Source: DTLC01 sp964555645 (GTDB lineage: Bacteria; Verrucomicrobiota; Verrucomicrobiia; Limisphaerales; DTLC01). Taken from it: a DNA stretch of 64,000 nt. Both the position numbers and the translations under genes were made by a program. The notes beneath the pieces are model-generated. The model had not been told where the DNA came from and did not search any database. It saw only the letters and a program-made list of their open reading frames with translations. Shown piece by piece: positions 1-8,791 of the stretch. The stretch lies in the NCBI GenBank assembly GCA_964555645.1, contig CAZKTA010000002.1, positions 124,001-188,000 of the forward strand, written 5' to 3'. Positions within the stretch are counted from its first letter, which is position 1. Every line of letters starts with the position of its first letter.

Positions 1-1368
1 GCGCACGAGCCGTTGCGCCATCATTGCACGTGTGCTCGACGCAACAAGGAATGGTTTCACGCCAATGTCAATCAACCGTGTAACTGCGCTGGGGGCGTCG
101 TTCGTGTGTAGAGTTGAGAATACCAAGTGGCCCGTCAGCGACGCATTGATCGCAATGTTCGCGGTCTCAAGGTCGCGGATCTCACCAATCATGATTACGT
201 TGGGCGCCTGGCGCAGGATCGCACGCAACGCAGCAGCAAATGTTAACCCTATGGATTCGTTGACCTGTACCTGGTTAATGCCGCTCAAAACGTACTCGAC
301 AGGGTCTTCAACCGTAATGATCTTCCGGTCAGGTCGGTTAATAAAGTTCAGCACCGCGTAAAGCGTGGTCGTTTTGCCGGAGCCGGTCGGACCGGTTATT
401 AGCAGAATTCCATCCGGCAAACTGATCAAACGCTCGAATGTCTGCTGGTCGTCGGTAAAAAACCCAAGCTCGCTCAGGCCAAGCATCAACCCCTCCTTGT
501 CCAGGATACGCATCACTATGCTTTCGCCGTGGTTGGTCGGAATGCACGACACGCGCAGGTCAAGTACCTTGGTGTCCACGGCAGCCTGAATACGGCCGTC
601 TTGTGGCACACGGTGCTCGGCAATTGACATGTTTGACATGATCTTGAGCCGGGCGATGACAGCAGGCTGCAATCGTTTTGGGGGACTTTTGACTTCATGC
701 AATACACCGTCAATTCGGTATCGAACCCTGAACTTGTTCGGCAGCGGCTCAAGGTGAATGTCCGAAGCACGCATCCTATATGCTTCGGCTATTATTGTGT
801 TTACGAGCTTGATCAGCGGCGCGTCCGCCTCAGTCACTGCCCCATCCTCAGACTCGCCAGCAGCCTGCGGCTGGGCGATCTCGACCTCGCCCTTAGTAAT
901 GTCTTGGATCATCTTATCCACCGCGCTTTGGCCGGCGCCGCCATAGTACCTGCTGAGCGCAGCTTCGATGTCCTCCTCTGAAGCAACCTGGAAATTTATC
1001 TCCATGCCAAGCACATGGCTTAGACTGTCGAGCGTGTCGAGATCCGACGGGTCGGCAATCGCAACCGTGAGCGAATTGCCAAATTTCTGGACCGGTATGA
1101 TCCTGAACTTACGCGCAACATGCCGTGGCACAAGTCCGATTATCTCCTGCGGTATTGATATTTCGCGCAGGTTCACCGCCTCAACACCAAAATGCGCCGC
1201 TTTGGCCTGGGCAACATCCGACGGCCGGATGAGTTTGTTCGCCAACATTAGATCTACAACACCCACCCCGCTCGCCGCAGCTTCGGACCGCAAAGCCGTC
1301 ACCTGCTCGGCTGTCACAAAGCCAAGGTCAACCAGCATCTCAACCAGATAATCGTCTTTTTCTGCCAC
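1..1368 (-). CDS. GspE/PilB-type secretion or pilus assembly ATPase (3' end outside window)
   Basis: The 456 codons read leftward from a GTG at 1368 and stay open to position 1, so the C-terminus is missing. Residues about 1-150 match the N-terminal domain of type II secretion/type IV pilus ATPases. Next comes the core: Walker A GPTGSGKTTT near 365-395, the Asp box GEIRDLETA, the His box STLHTNDA, and then MAQRLVR at the window edge. The enzyme is a cytoplasmic hexameric ATPase that drives pseudopilin or pilin assembly. GTG is chosen because an AGGCGAG stretch lies just before it and no upstream ATG is in frame. GspE and PilB cannot be told apart without neighbours beyond the edge. It could serve the prepilin-like proteins found at 14576, 18530 and 30280, which is inference. 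Confidence 0.93.
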   Translation of the reverse strand, partial: MAEKDDYLVEMLVDLGFVTAEQVTALRSEAAASGVGVVDLMLANKLIRPSDVAQAKAAHFGVEAVNLREISIPQEIIGLVPRHVARKFRIIPVQKFGNSLTVAIADPSDLDTLDSLSHVLGMEINFQVASEEDIEAALSRYYGGAGQSAVDKMIQDITKGEVEIAQPQAAGESEDGAVTEADAPLIKLVNTIIAEAYRMRASDIHLEPLPNKFRVRYRIDGVLHEVKSPPKRLQPAVIARLKIMSNMSIAEHRVPQDGRIQAAVDTKVLDLRVSCIPTNHGESIVMRILDKEGLMLGLSELGFFTDDQQTFERLISLPDGILLITGPTGSGKTTTLYAVLNFINRPDRKIITVEDPVEYVLSGINQVQVNESIGLTFAAALRAILRQAPNVIMIGEIRDLETANIAINASLTGHLVFSTLHTNDAPSAVTRLIDIGVKPFLVASSTRAMMAQRLVR

Positions 1369-1545
1369 GACTCGCCTTTTTACTGCTGCAAGGTTGAAAA
1401 CCGTACCAAACCAAACCTATCGGCTAGCCTTACACATGTCAATGACACCGACGGTGCGCAAAGCTCACGCCGGTATCGCCGCCCGGGCAACAGCTCGATT
1501 TCCTCAAAACAGCCTGTTGGCAACCCAAACTAAATTTGCGCGGGC

Positions 1546-1622
1546 TGGCGCACCCAGCAGGAGTTGAACCTGCAACCTTCTGATCCGTAGTCAGATGCTC
1601 TATCCAATTGAGCTATGGGTGC
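1546..1622 (-). tRNA. tRNA-Arg (anticodon ACG)
   Basis: Read leftward, the 7-bp acceptor stem GCACCCA/TGGGTGC, D-arm AGCTCAATTGGATAGAGC, anticodon stem TCTGA/TCAGA with loop CTACGGA, and a T-arm with GTTCAA are all present. The anticodon is ACG, which is Arg and normally A34-to-I edited. The 3' CCA is encoded (tgg at 1546-1548). Confidence 0.96.
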
Positions 1623-1912
1623 ACCCGGAATTAACCTCTCAATAATACAACCGAGCTTTCCAAGCCGCAAGCACAGTTTTCGCTATCAAAGCAGCAACTA
1701 ACCGAGCTGCCACGCGCAAAAACAAACAACAGTGCTCACACGTTCTTACCCAAGCCGGCTACCAGCACTTCTGGAACGGCTAACAAGCTTGCACCCAAAG
1801 TCAATGCAGCAGGCAATCAGGGAATGCATAGCCCCGCCGAAACACAACTGGCCCAAAATAAAAATGGCCCCCCGATCCCGGGAGGCCATGCACAAGTTGG
1901 CGTCACCCTTTT
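1623..1912. other. non-coding spacer between tRNA-Arg and glnA
   Basis: About 290 bases hold no convincing gene. Short open frames here have no recognisable domain. No strong terminator with a T-run for glnA was seen. Confidence 0.5.
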
Positions 1913-3325
1913 CTACACGTCGTGGTACAAGAAGAATTCGTAAGGATGCGGCCTGATCCGAAGCGCGTCATGTTCCCTGCGTTTTGCGCTGATCCACATC
2001 TCAATGAAGTCAGTTGTAAATACATCGCCCTTTAGCAAGAACTCATAATCTTTCTCAAGCGCTGCGATCGCCTCGGCAAGGCTGGCCGGCACCTGTGGGA
2101 TTTTGGCGTGTTCCTCAGGCGGTAGCTCGTACAGGTTTTTGTCAATTGGCTCACCAGGGTCGATCTTGTTCTGTATACCGTCCAGCCCGGCCATCATCAT
2201 CGCTGCAAACGCCAAGTATGGGTTTGCGGATGGATCAGGCGGTCTGTACTCGAGCCGTTTTGCTTTCGGATCATCGCTGTATGTTGGGATCCGAATTGCC
2301 GCCGAACGATTCCGCGAGCTGTAAGCAAGGTTGACCGGGGCTTCGTACCCGGGCACAAGCCGTTTGTAGCTGTTTGTGGTCGGACTGCAAAAGGCGCACA
2401 ATGCGTGGGCATGCTTAAGCAAACCGCCAATATAATAGAGCGCCAGCCGACTCAACCCAGCGTATTCATTACCGGCAAACAACGGTTTGCCTTTCTTCCA
2501 CAAACTCTGGTGCGTGTGCATTCCGTTACCATTGTCACCGTAAAGCGGCTTCGGCATGAAACAGGCGGTCTTACCGTGCTTTTTAGCCACATTCTTTACA
2601 ACGTACTTGTAAACCATCATCGCATCCGCTATCCGCACCAAGGTATCGCACCTGATGTCTATCTCGGCCTGGCCGGCAGTGGCAACCTCGTGATGGTGTT
2701 TTTCGACCTGTAACCCAAGCCGTTCCATCGTCAAAATCATCTCGGTGCGAATGTCCTGCTGAGTGTCATGGGGTGGCACGGGAAAATACCCCTCTTTATG
2801 CCGAATTTTATAGCCAAGATTCGGCATCTCGTCACGACCCGCGTTCCATACACCCTCGATGCTGTCAATACTGTAAAATGTGCCGTTTGCGGCCGAATCA
2901 AAACGCACATCGTCGAAAATGAAAAATTCTGCCTCCGGCCCGAAAAACGCTTGGTCCGCTATCCCAGTGCTTACCAGATACTTTTCAGCACGCTGCGCTA
3001 TGCCGCGCGGGTCACGTGTGTACGGCTCACGCGTCCCAGTCTCCGCAATCGTACAAATTAAACTCAGGGTCGGCTCGACACAAAACGGGTCAATAAACGC
3101 CGTCGCTGGATCAGGCATTGCAAGCATATCGCTGGCTTCGATGCTTTTCCAGCCCCGAATTGACGAGCCATCAAACCCTATTCCTTCGGTAAACATGTCC
3201 TCTTTCAGCTCGTTAATTGACAAGCTGAAATGCTGCCATGTGCCAAAAGGGTCAACGAATTTTACGTCAACCACTTTTGCCCCAGCCTTTTTAGCCATCT
3301 CAATTACGCTTTTGGGTGTACTCAT
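1913..3325 (-). CDS. glnA: Glutamine synthetase, type I (GlnA)
   Basis: Glutamine synthetase makes glutamine from glutamate, ammonia and ATP in the cytosol. The 470 residues equal the usual GSI length. Seen in order: the N-terminal beta-grasp domain with GFDGSSIRGW (about 50-60), the metal/ATP block FGPEAEFFIFD (about 128-138), NGNGMHTHQS (about 265-275), the glutamate-binding KRLVPGYEAPV and NRSAAIRIP stretch, and EYRPPDPSANPYLAF. The KNLYELPPEE motif near 400 carries the tyrosine that is adenylylated in GSI-beta enzymes, so control by a GlnE-type adenylyltransferase encoded elsewhere is expected. It stands alone, with a good promoter candidate about 110 bases upstream. Confidence 0.98.
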   Translation of the reverse strand: MSTPKSVIEMAKKAGAKVVDVKFVDPFGTWQHFSLSINELKEDMFTEGIGFDGSSIRGWKSIEASDMLAMPDPATAFIDPFCVEPTLSLICTIAETGTREPYTRDPRGIAQRAEKYLVSTGIADQAFFGPEAEFFIFDDVRFDSAANGTFYSIDSIEGVWNAGRDEMPNLGYKIRHKEGYFPVPPHDTQQDIRTEMILTMERLGLQVEKHHHEVATAGQAEIDIRCDTLVRIADAMMVYKYVVKNVAKKHGKTACFMPKPLYGDNGNGMHTHQSLWKKGKPLFAGNEYAGLSRLALYYIGGLLKHAHALCAFCSPTTNSYKRLVPGYEAPVNLAYSSRNRSAAIRIPTYSDDPKAKRLEYRPPDPSANPYLAFAAMMMAGLDGIQNKIDPGEPIDKNLYELPPEEHAKIPQVPASLAEAIAALEKDYEFLLKGDVFTTDFIEMWISAKRREHDALRIRPHPYEFFLYHDV

Positions 3326-3433
3326 TTTTTACTCTGCTATTTCTGCCGTTTCTTGTTTTCACTAGTTTACCCAGGACAACTTATGCTGACACCCACCAGT
3401 GGTGCCTGCTTTGCCCCGGAAAATCAATATCAA

Positions 3434-3461
3434 ATCCTATACACTTGACCTGGCATGTCAA
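3434..3461 (-). promoter_or_regulatory. sigma70-type promoter candidate for glnA
   Basis: Read leftward, TTGACA (3461-3456), a 16-base spacer and TAGGAT (3439-3434) form a near-consensus promoter. Transcription would start near 3427, leaving a leader of about 100 bases before glnA. This rests on sequence match only. Confidence 0.45.
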
Positions 3462-4145
3462 AACCCATGCTAAATTTTCCCGCACTCATACCCCAGATCC
3501 AGTTAATACCCACATTAGGGCGCACGCTCCACTTTGATACCCTTGAACCGTTAAACCGAACGCTTTGACTCCTAAACACATGTACCCGCTCATACCTAAA
3601 AAACGCCCGGTCAACCGCTGCAGCCGGCTCCAAGAGTACCGTCAAAAAGTTCATCGCCACTGTTTATAGCACCGGACATGTAGAAGTGCAAGTTTTTTTT
3701 TTGTTTAATAAACCTTATCGTAATTACTGTCTTGGAATCGTCACAGAACGAAAAAACCGCGCTTAAGATTTCACGCGTTGTGCACATATCGTATCCATAA
3801 CAGGTGAGATGAAGAACTTGGCTAGCTGTGATTCAACTCGTGGCGTTGTTGCCGGTCCATGAACACTAACTTTGAACTGAATCCTTAGCTAATTGGAGGG
3901 CTGCGCCTTTCGTAGCCGGCCTGAATGCATTCATGGCTTGCATCTCGCATCTGCAAGCCTCGCCCGCCGTTTCACCAAGTAGGTGCACTGTGTGTCCATG
4001 TAGCCGGGCATTCAGGCTTTTGAAACAAATCATAGGTTACACCTTGCGGCGCGCACAAACTGGGTTAAGATAGCTGCGAAAAACCACTGGCAAACGGGTC
4101 ATAGACCCAACCAGTATGAACATAGTAAGCAGAGCTAGAACTTTT
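3462..4145. other. non-coding region between glnA and the CBM48 gene
   Basis: About 680 bases without a supported gene. The only standout is a T-tract near 3692-3702 followed by the small inverted repeat GTTTAATAAAC. No tRNA, riboswitch core or terminator was recognised. Confidence 0.5.
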
Positions 4146-4430
4146 ATGCCAAAGAAAACAACAACAAAAACGGTCAAAGAACAAACCTTCTCGTTCTACG
4201 CGCCTGATGCGATGAGCGTGCAGCTTGTTGGTGATTTCACCAACTGGCAGGCAAACCCGATCAGCCTCAAGAAACAACCAAACGGTGTTTGGAGCGCAAC
4301 TGTTGCACTCCCCCCGGGAACTCACCATTACAGATTTTTAGTGGACGGCCAGTGGCGCGATGACCCGGAATGCACCTTACGCGTACCTAACCCGTTCGGT
4401 AGCACGAACTCGGTGCGTTTGGTCCGCTGA
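4146..4430 (+). CDS. Small stand-alone glycogen-binding (CBM48-like) protein
   Basis: A 94-residue protein made almost only of an early-set/CBM48-type domain like those of isoamylases and AMPK beta subunits. TFSFYAPDAMSVQLVGDFTNW, the polar stretch before VWSATVALPPG, and HHYRFLVDGQWRDDP are the hallmark strands. The two Trp residues of the glycogen-binding surface (FTNWQ and GVWS) are kept. There is no catalytic domain, signal peptide or membrane segment, so it is probably a cytosolic glycogen- or partner-binding protein. An ATG at 4116 is also in frame. I prefer 4146 because the domain and its Lys/Thr-rich lead-in (MPKKTTTK) begin there, but neither start has a clear ribosome site. Confidence 0.75.
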   Translation: MPKKTTTKTVKEQTFSFYAPDAMSVQLVGDFTNWQANPISLKKQPNGVWSATVALPPGTHHYRFLVDGQWRDDPECTLRVPNPFGSTNSVRLVR

Positions 4431-4505
4431 CACCGATTCGCAAACTTCGAGTCGGGGTCTTTCGGCTGGAAATTAACGTCGGTTTTTCCCCGGGCGGCCA
4501 AGCAG

Positions 4506-4582
4506 TGGTCGGAGCGACAGGATTTGAACCTGCGACAGCCAGCTCCCAAAGCTGGTGCTCTACCAAGCTGAGCTACGCTCCG
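4506..4582 (-). tRNA. tRNA-Pro (anticodon TGG)
   Basis: Read leftward: acceptor stem CGGAGCG/CGCTCCG, D-arm TAGCTCAGCTTGGTAGAGCA, anticodon stem CCAGC/GCTGG with loop TTTGGGA, and a T-loop with GTTCAAATC. The anticodon TGG is Pro. The CCA end is encoded at 4506-4508. Confidence 0.96.
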
Positions 4583-4732
4583 TAAACCACCTAAATTTTG
4601 TCATAACTTAGCCCTAATGCAATTATGTTTTTCTGCGGTCCAGATGTAAACACGGGGCCATGGGTGCCCTGCGCCGGCAATTTGCGGTTTGAGGCTCGAC
4701 GTGGCCTGGCTGTGTGCTAACCTTTATATTGT

Positions 4733-5956
4733 ATGGCTGTTGAGAAACTGGGCCAAACTGAGAAGATCAATCTGCGCCGGCCAGAAATAATGCAACAGGT
4801 GGCTGCGCAGGTGCGATCGCATTACCGGAGCGAACTCGTCGAGCGTATCCGCGCCCGTGGTGGTGTGTTGGACGCGCCTGGTATCACAATCAAACTCGCC
4901 CGGCAGTTCGGGTTTTGTTACGGAGTCGAGCGCGCCATAGACCTTGCATATGCAGCAAGAAAAGTTTTACCAGATCGGAAACTCTACATTTTGGGGGAAA
5001 TCATTCACAACCCCGAGGTCAACGATCAATTACGTGCCCTCGGCATCAAATTCCTAACTGGACCTGAAAAAAACGCTGAGGTTGAGCATTTGGAGGAAGG
5101 CGACGTCGTAATAATACCGGCTTTTGGGATTGATGTCGCAACACGTAAAAAACTGGAGGCTAAAGGGTGTCAGTTCGTTGACACAACCTGCGGTGACGTA
5201 ATGAGCGTGTGGAAGCGCGTGCGCCAGTACGCAAAGGAAGGCGTCACAAGCATCATCCATGGCAAGGCATGGCACGAGGAGACTAAAGCCACAAGTTCGC
5301 AGGCAACCTCAAACGGTCGTGGACACTATCTTGTTGTTTACAACCTTGAAGAAACCGATTACGTCTGCAATTACATAATCAGTGGCGGTGACAAAGCCGA
5401 TTTCCTTCGCAAATTCGAAGGTGCCTACTCGCCCGGATTTGACCCGGACGTTCATCTGGATGTGATTGGCGTGGCCAATCAGACGACCATGCTGCGCGGT
5501 GAGACCGAGGAAGTCCAACGCAGACTCCGGGATGCCATGGCCAGAAAATATGGCGAAGTAAATCTGCACAAACACTTCAGGTTTTTCGACACCATCTGCG
5601 GTGCCACTCAGGAAAGACAGGATGCACTCGAAGAACTATTGCGCGAGCCGCTTGATTTATTGATTGTGATCGGTGGGTACAACTCCTCAAACACATCGCA
5701 CCTTGCACAAATGGGCGAGGCAAAACTGCCGACGTATTTTATTAAAAACGCAGGCAAGATCGTCTCGGAGAAACTTATCTGCCATTACAACCAACACTTG
5801 CAATGTGAAGTGCAAACGCGCGATTGGTTGCCGGCGCGCCACCTGACAGTTGGTATTACCGCAGGTGCATCCTGCCCGAACAACCTTGTTGAGGACGTTA
5901 TCCGCAGGCTTTTGGAACTAAAAGGCACCCGCATCGAAGAATTGTTCAGGCAGTGA
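4733..5956 (+). CDS. ispH: 4-hydroxy-3-methylbut-2-enyl diphosphate reductase (IspH), long cyanobacterial/plant-like form
   Basis: This is the last enzyme of the MEP isoprenoid pathway, reducing HMBPP to IPP and DMAPP with a [4Fe-4S] cluster. The three cluster cysteines are visible at Cys62 (GFCYGVERA), Cys153 (DTTCGDV) and near 382 (GASCPNN). Other conserved blocks are GEIIHNPEV and GGYNSSNTSHL. At 407 residues it is far longer than the roughly 310-residue E. coli type. It has an N-terminal extension of about 50 residues and an insert around YNLEETDYVCNYI, as in cyanobacterial and plastid enzymes. It stands alone and converges on the carbonic-anhydrase-like gene. Confidence 0.95.
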   Translation: MAVEKLGQTEKINLRRPEIMQQVAAQVRSHYRSELVERIRARGGVLDAPGITIKLARQFGFCYGVERAIDLAYAARKVLPDRKLYILGEIIHNPEVNDQLRALGIKFLTGPEKNAEVEHLEEGDVVIIPAFGIDVATRKKLEAKGCQFVDTTCGDVMSVWKRVRQYAKEGVTSIIHGKAWHEETKATSSQATSNGRGHYLVVYNLEETDYVCNYIISGGDKADFLRKFEGAYSPGFDPDVHLDVIGVANQTTMLRGETEEVQRRLRDAMARKYGEVNLHKHFRFFDTICGATQERQDALEELLREPLDLLIVIGGYNSSNTSHLAQMGEAKLPTYFIKNAGKIVSEKLICHYNQHLQCEVQTRDWLPARHLTVGITAGASCPNNLVEDVIRRLLELKGTRIEELFRQ

Positions 5957-6012
5957 CGATTCCCGACACCTTTTCAGGCAAGCCGGACCCAAAGTCGCAC
6001 TTTATACCATCA

Positions 6013-6846
6013 TCACGGACGGCCTTTGCGCATGCGCATACGCATCTGGATCGGGGGCGGTACAGGCTCGCGCTTCGGTTGTTCCGGTGCCGGTTGCGAT
6101 TTTTCCTCCGAAACAGGCTTGCCAGCGACAAACGACTCGGCTTTGTCGAGTAAACTGCGCGCGCCCGAAACAATTTCGCCCAGCTTGGTTTCACCAAATT
6201 TTACCGGACCAACCGCAAACTTTACTGCTGATTCAACCGCGCTCAAAGCCTGCTCGGCCTTCTCAAGCGTAGCCGAGATTTTCTCAGGGGCCGCTTTCAA
6301 TGTTTCATAACCGTTCACAAGCCACTCGAGCCGGCCCGTGCTCAGATCCACAACTAACCCGTGCACGGGAACTCTGGCGCTGATTAACGGACTGCGCCGC
6401 ACAATTTCGCACCCATTGATCACATTCTGCCTTTCGCTCGCAAAGATCCCAAAGTACTCAACCAAATTTTCCGGCAAAGCACTCCTTGGCACACCAACCG
6501 AATTTAACAACTCGAGCAACTGCGACATGGTTGTTTTGCCCATCAGGCAATCGGTGTGGCCGATTATTGCGATCTCCTTTGCCCCGCCAACCGCACATGC
6601 AACCGCAAGTGACCGGACTGTGCCGGACAATGGATTCGTGATAATGTTCCCCACATTTCGCACCCAAATGAAATCCTCTTCCGGAATGCCAAGTACCTCC
6701 GGTATGAGTGGGTTAAGCTGCCTTTCCATGCACGTTAGGGCCACCACTGGCAGCGAATCTGCAAACTCACCAACACGCAGCCCCGCAGTTTGGTCACCTG
6801 CAATTGCACGGTGATTCGCATCAATTATCGCTTCAAACAGGCGCAT
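6013..6846 (-). CDS. Beta-carbonic-anhydrase-like protein with altered catalytic dyad and long Pro-rich tail
   Basis: Residues 1-190 have the beta-class carbonic anhydrase fold. The zinc ligands are Cys39 (LTCMERQL), His97 and Cys100 (GHTDC). The core also shows FIWVRNVGNIIT and VHGLVVDLSTGRLEWL. The usual C-x-D-x-R motif, whose Asp/Arg dyad gates the active site, reads C-M-E-R-Q here. Asp is therefore Glu, the Arg position is Gln, and an Arg sits one place early. After residue 190 there is a helical, Ala/Glu-rich segment and then a Pro-rich tail ending in MRMRMRKGRP. There is no signal peptide. Enzyme activity is uncertain; a binding or regulatory role is possible. Confidence 0.85.
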   Translation of the reverse strand: MRLFEAIIDANHRAIAGDQTAGLRVGEFADSLPVVALTCMERQLNPLIPEVLGIPEEDFIWVRNVGNIITNPLSGTVRSLAVACAVGGAKEIAIIGHTDCLMGKTTMSQLLELLNSVGVPRSALPENLVEYFGIFASERQNVINGCEIVRRSPLISARVPVHGLVVDLSTGRLEWLVNGYETLKAAPEKISATLEKAEQALSAVESAVKFAVGPVKFGETKLGEIVSGARSLLDKAESFVAGKPVSEEKSQPAPEQPKREPVPPPIQMRMRMRKGRP

Positions 6847-7051
6847 ACAAACTCGCTGGAGCCGATTTTTGGCTGCTTAGTCTTAAAACCTTGTCTTCTG
6901 GTCCGAAAACCGAACCCATGCTGATCAATGTTCCGTTCCCTGCCACGCGTGCCGGGACTGCGCAAACCAGTCACTGAGCATCCCTCTCGGCGACCAGACT
7001 ACTCAACCTGTAGGTAACGCACCGGTGCGCGCTTCCAATCAACCAATAAAG

Positions 7052-7171
7052 TTAATGGAAGAACAGTCCGGTCAATGCCACCAGCACCATCGGCATAACC
7101 CGCATTATCTTTTCGGTGTCGCTGAAACGCGATTCCGTAATTGCCTGAAAGATCGCCCAAATCTGTACCAT
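7052..7171 (-). CDS. Tiny single-span membrane peptide downstream of the flotillin gene (uncertain)
   Basis: A 39-residue frame beginning MVQIWAIFQAI and ending MVLVALTGLFFH has one hydrophobic segment near its C-terminus. It starts 64 bases after the flotillin stop on the same strand. Between the two, in the flotillin frame, lies another hydrophobic run ending in TAA directly before this ATG. It could be a small membrane partner of the flotillin/NfeD pair or a chance frame. No family was recognised. Confidence 0.25.
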   Translation of the reverse strand: MVQIWAIFQAITESRFSDTEKIMRVMPMVLVALTGLFFH

Positions 7172-7234
7172 TTACAACACAAGCCCAATAATGCTCCAAA
7201 ACAACATTATCAAAAAACCGATCAGCGACCGTGT

Positions 7235-8770
7235 TCAAGCGTTTTTGGCCTCCTCTTTTCCCATTGCCTTTCTGAGGGCGGGTACCTGCTCGAGCAGTTT
7301 CTCAAACTTCACCCCGGTCAGGCTCTCGAGCACGGGCGGCAACTGCGCCATGATTTGCGCTATGTCGCCCGTGAGCTTGCTTGCACCACCCCCAACGCCA
7401 GAAGCGGCGTTGATGATAACTATTTTCTCGGTCTTGCTCAGTGGTTCTGCAATCTTGCCCGCCATTTCTGGCAGCACCCGCAGGATCATGTCAACCACAG
7501 CCGCTTCATTGTAATGCTTGAATGCCTCCGCTTTGAGTCGCATTGCTTCAGCGGTAGCTTTTCCTTGCGCTTCTATGACAGCAGCCTCTGCCAAGCCGCG
7601 CGCCTTGTGTGCCTCAGCTTCGGCAAGGCCTGTTGCTTTGACCACATCGGCTTGGGCAAGCCCGGTGGCCTTTGTTGCCGCGGCAGCGCCGGCGGCTTCA
7701 GTCTCCAATTGGTAACGTTTGGCATTTGCCAGCGTTTCAACTTTGTACCGTTCCGCATCAGCGGGTCGCTGTACGGTTGCCTCAAGCTCGCGTTGCTTAC
7801 GCAGGATTTCCTGTTCTTGCAACTCGATCTGTTTCTTGCGCTCGACAACTGCCACCTCGACCTCTTCCTGCTTGACGCGCTGTGCTGTGATGTACCGCTG
7901 TAAATCGTAGGCAAGATCGGCCTCAGCCTTCTTCAAGTTCACTGCCGCTTGGTACTCGGCAAGCTTCATTTGATAATCGCGTTGTGCCTCGGCAATCTTG
8001 GTTTCAGCCGCAAATTGCGCTTCCGCACCAGCTTGTTTGGCTTGGGCGCTTTTGATTGTAGCGTCGCGGTCCGCCTCGGCTTGCGCAATGAGCGCGTCGC
8101 GCTTGACCTGCGCTATGCGCGGTTTGCCGAGTGCATCCAAATAGCCCTGACTGTCCCGTATGTCGCGTATGGTGAAACTGACGATGCCCAACCCCATGTT
8201 TGCCATGTCACCGGCGGCAACCTCCTGCACCTTGGCAGCAAACGCATCACGGTTCTGGTAAATCTCCTCCACCGTCATCGTGCCAAGAATTGCGCGCAGG
8301 TGGCCTTCGAGCGTTTGCGTGGCGATGTTCTTGATTTCCTCGGCACCCTTGCTCAAAAATTGCTCCGCAGCAGTCGCTATCGAGACATCGTCACCCTTGA
8401 CTTTAATCTGCGCCACTCCATCAACTCGCACAGGCACACCTTTGACAGTGTAAACCTCTTGTTCCTGGCGCACGTCAATTGTCATCAGCTCAAGCTTGAG
8501 CACGTCAACCTTCTCAAACACAGGCCACACAAATGCACCGCCACCTTTCACAATACGGTAGCCAACTGTGCGCACTGTGCCATCAGGATCAACCACCTTG
8601 CGTTTGCGACCCGAGATAACAAGCACCTCGTTGGGGCCAACCTTGACATATCTGCTCGCCCAAATGCCCAGAAAAATAAAGATGACAATTACAATCGCTA
8701 CCGCGCCGCCTATGATTGTAAACCAAGGTGTGCCTGCAGCCGTTACCCAAAGAATGCCTGTTGGTTGCAT
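7235..8770 (-). CDS. Flotillin-family membrane scaffold protein (SPFH domain, FloT/YqiK-like)
   Basis: Flotillins build membrane microdomain scaffolds. The 511-residue protein has an N-terminal membrane segment at about 15-40 (FTIIGGAVAIVIVIFIFLGIW) and an SPFH domain at about 45-210 with GPNEVLVISGR and VPVRVDGVAQIKV. A long Ala/Glu/Lys/Gln-rich coiled coil follows (about 220-410) with repeated KATGLA/KARGLAEA units. The conserved tail carries VVDMILRVLPEMAGKIAEPLS. The NfeD-family gene lies 21 bases upstream on the same strand, the usual flotillin pairing. No Shine-Dalgarno stands out before the ATG. Confidence 0.95.
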   Translation of the reverse strand: MQPTGILWVTAAGTPWFTIIGGAVAIVIVIFIFLGIWASRYVKVGPNEVLVISGRKRKVVDPDGTVRTVGYRIVKGGGAFVWPVFEKVDVLKLELMTIDVRQEQEVYTVKGVPVRVDGVAQIKVKGDDVSIATAAEQFLSKGAEEIKNIATQTLEGHLRAILGTMTVEEIYQNRDAFAAKVQEVAAGDMANMGLGIVSFTIRDIRDSQGYLDALGKPRIAQVKRDALIAQAEADRDATIKSAQAKQAGAEAQFAAETKIAEAQRDYQMKLAEYQAAVNLKKAEADLAYDLQRYITAQRVKQEEVEVAVVERKKQIELQEQEILRKQRELEATVQRPADAERYKVETLANAKRYQLETEAAGAAAATKATGLAQADVVKATGLAEAEAHKARGLAEAAVIEAQGKATAEAMRLKAEAFKHYNEAAVVDMILRVLPEMAGKIAEPLSKTEKIVIINAASGVGGGASKLTGDIAQIMAQLPPVLESLTGVKFEKLLEQVPALRKAMGKEEAKNA

Positions 8771-8791
8771 CGTATGTGTCGGTGTTAAAGG

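Noticed and set aside
3400..3416. sigma54-like TGGTGCCTGCTTTGCC near glnA
   Set aside because: It points rightward, away from glnA, toward a region without a nearby gene, and one core position does not fit.
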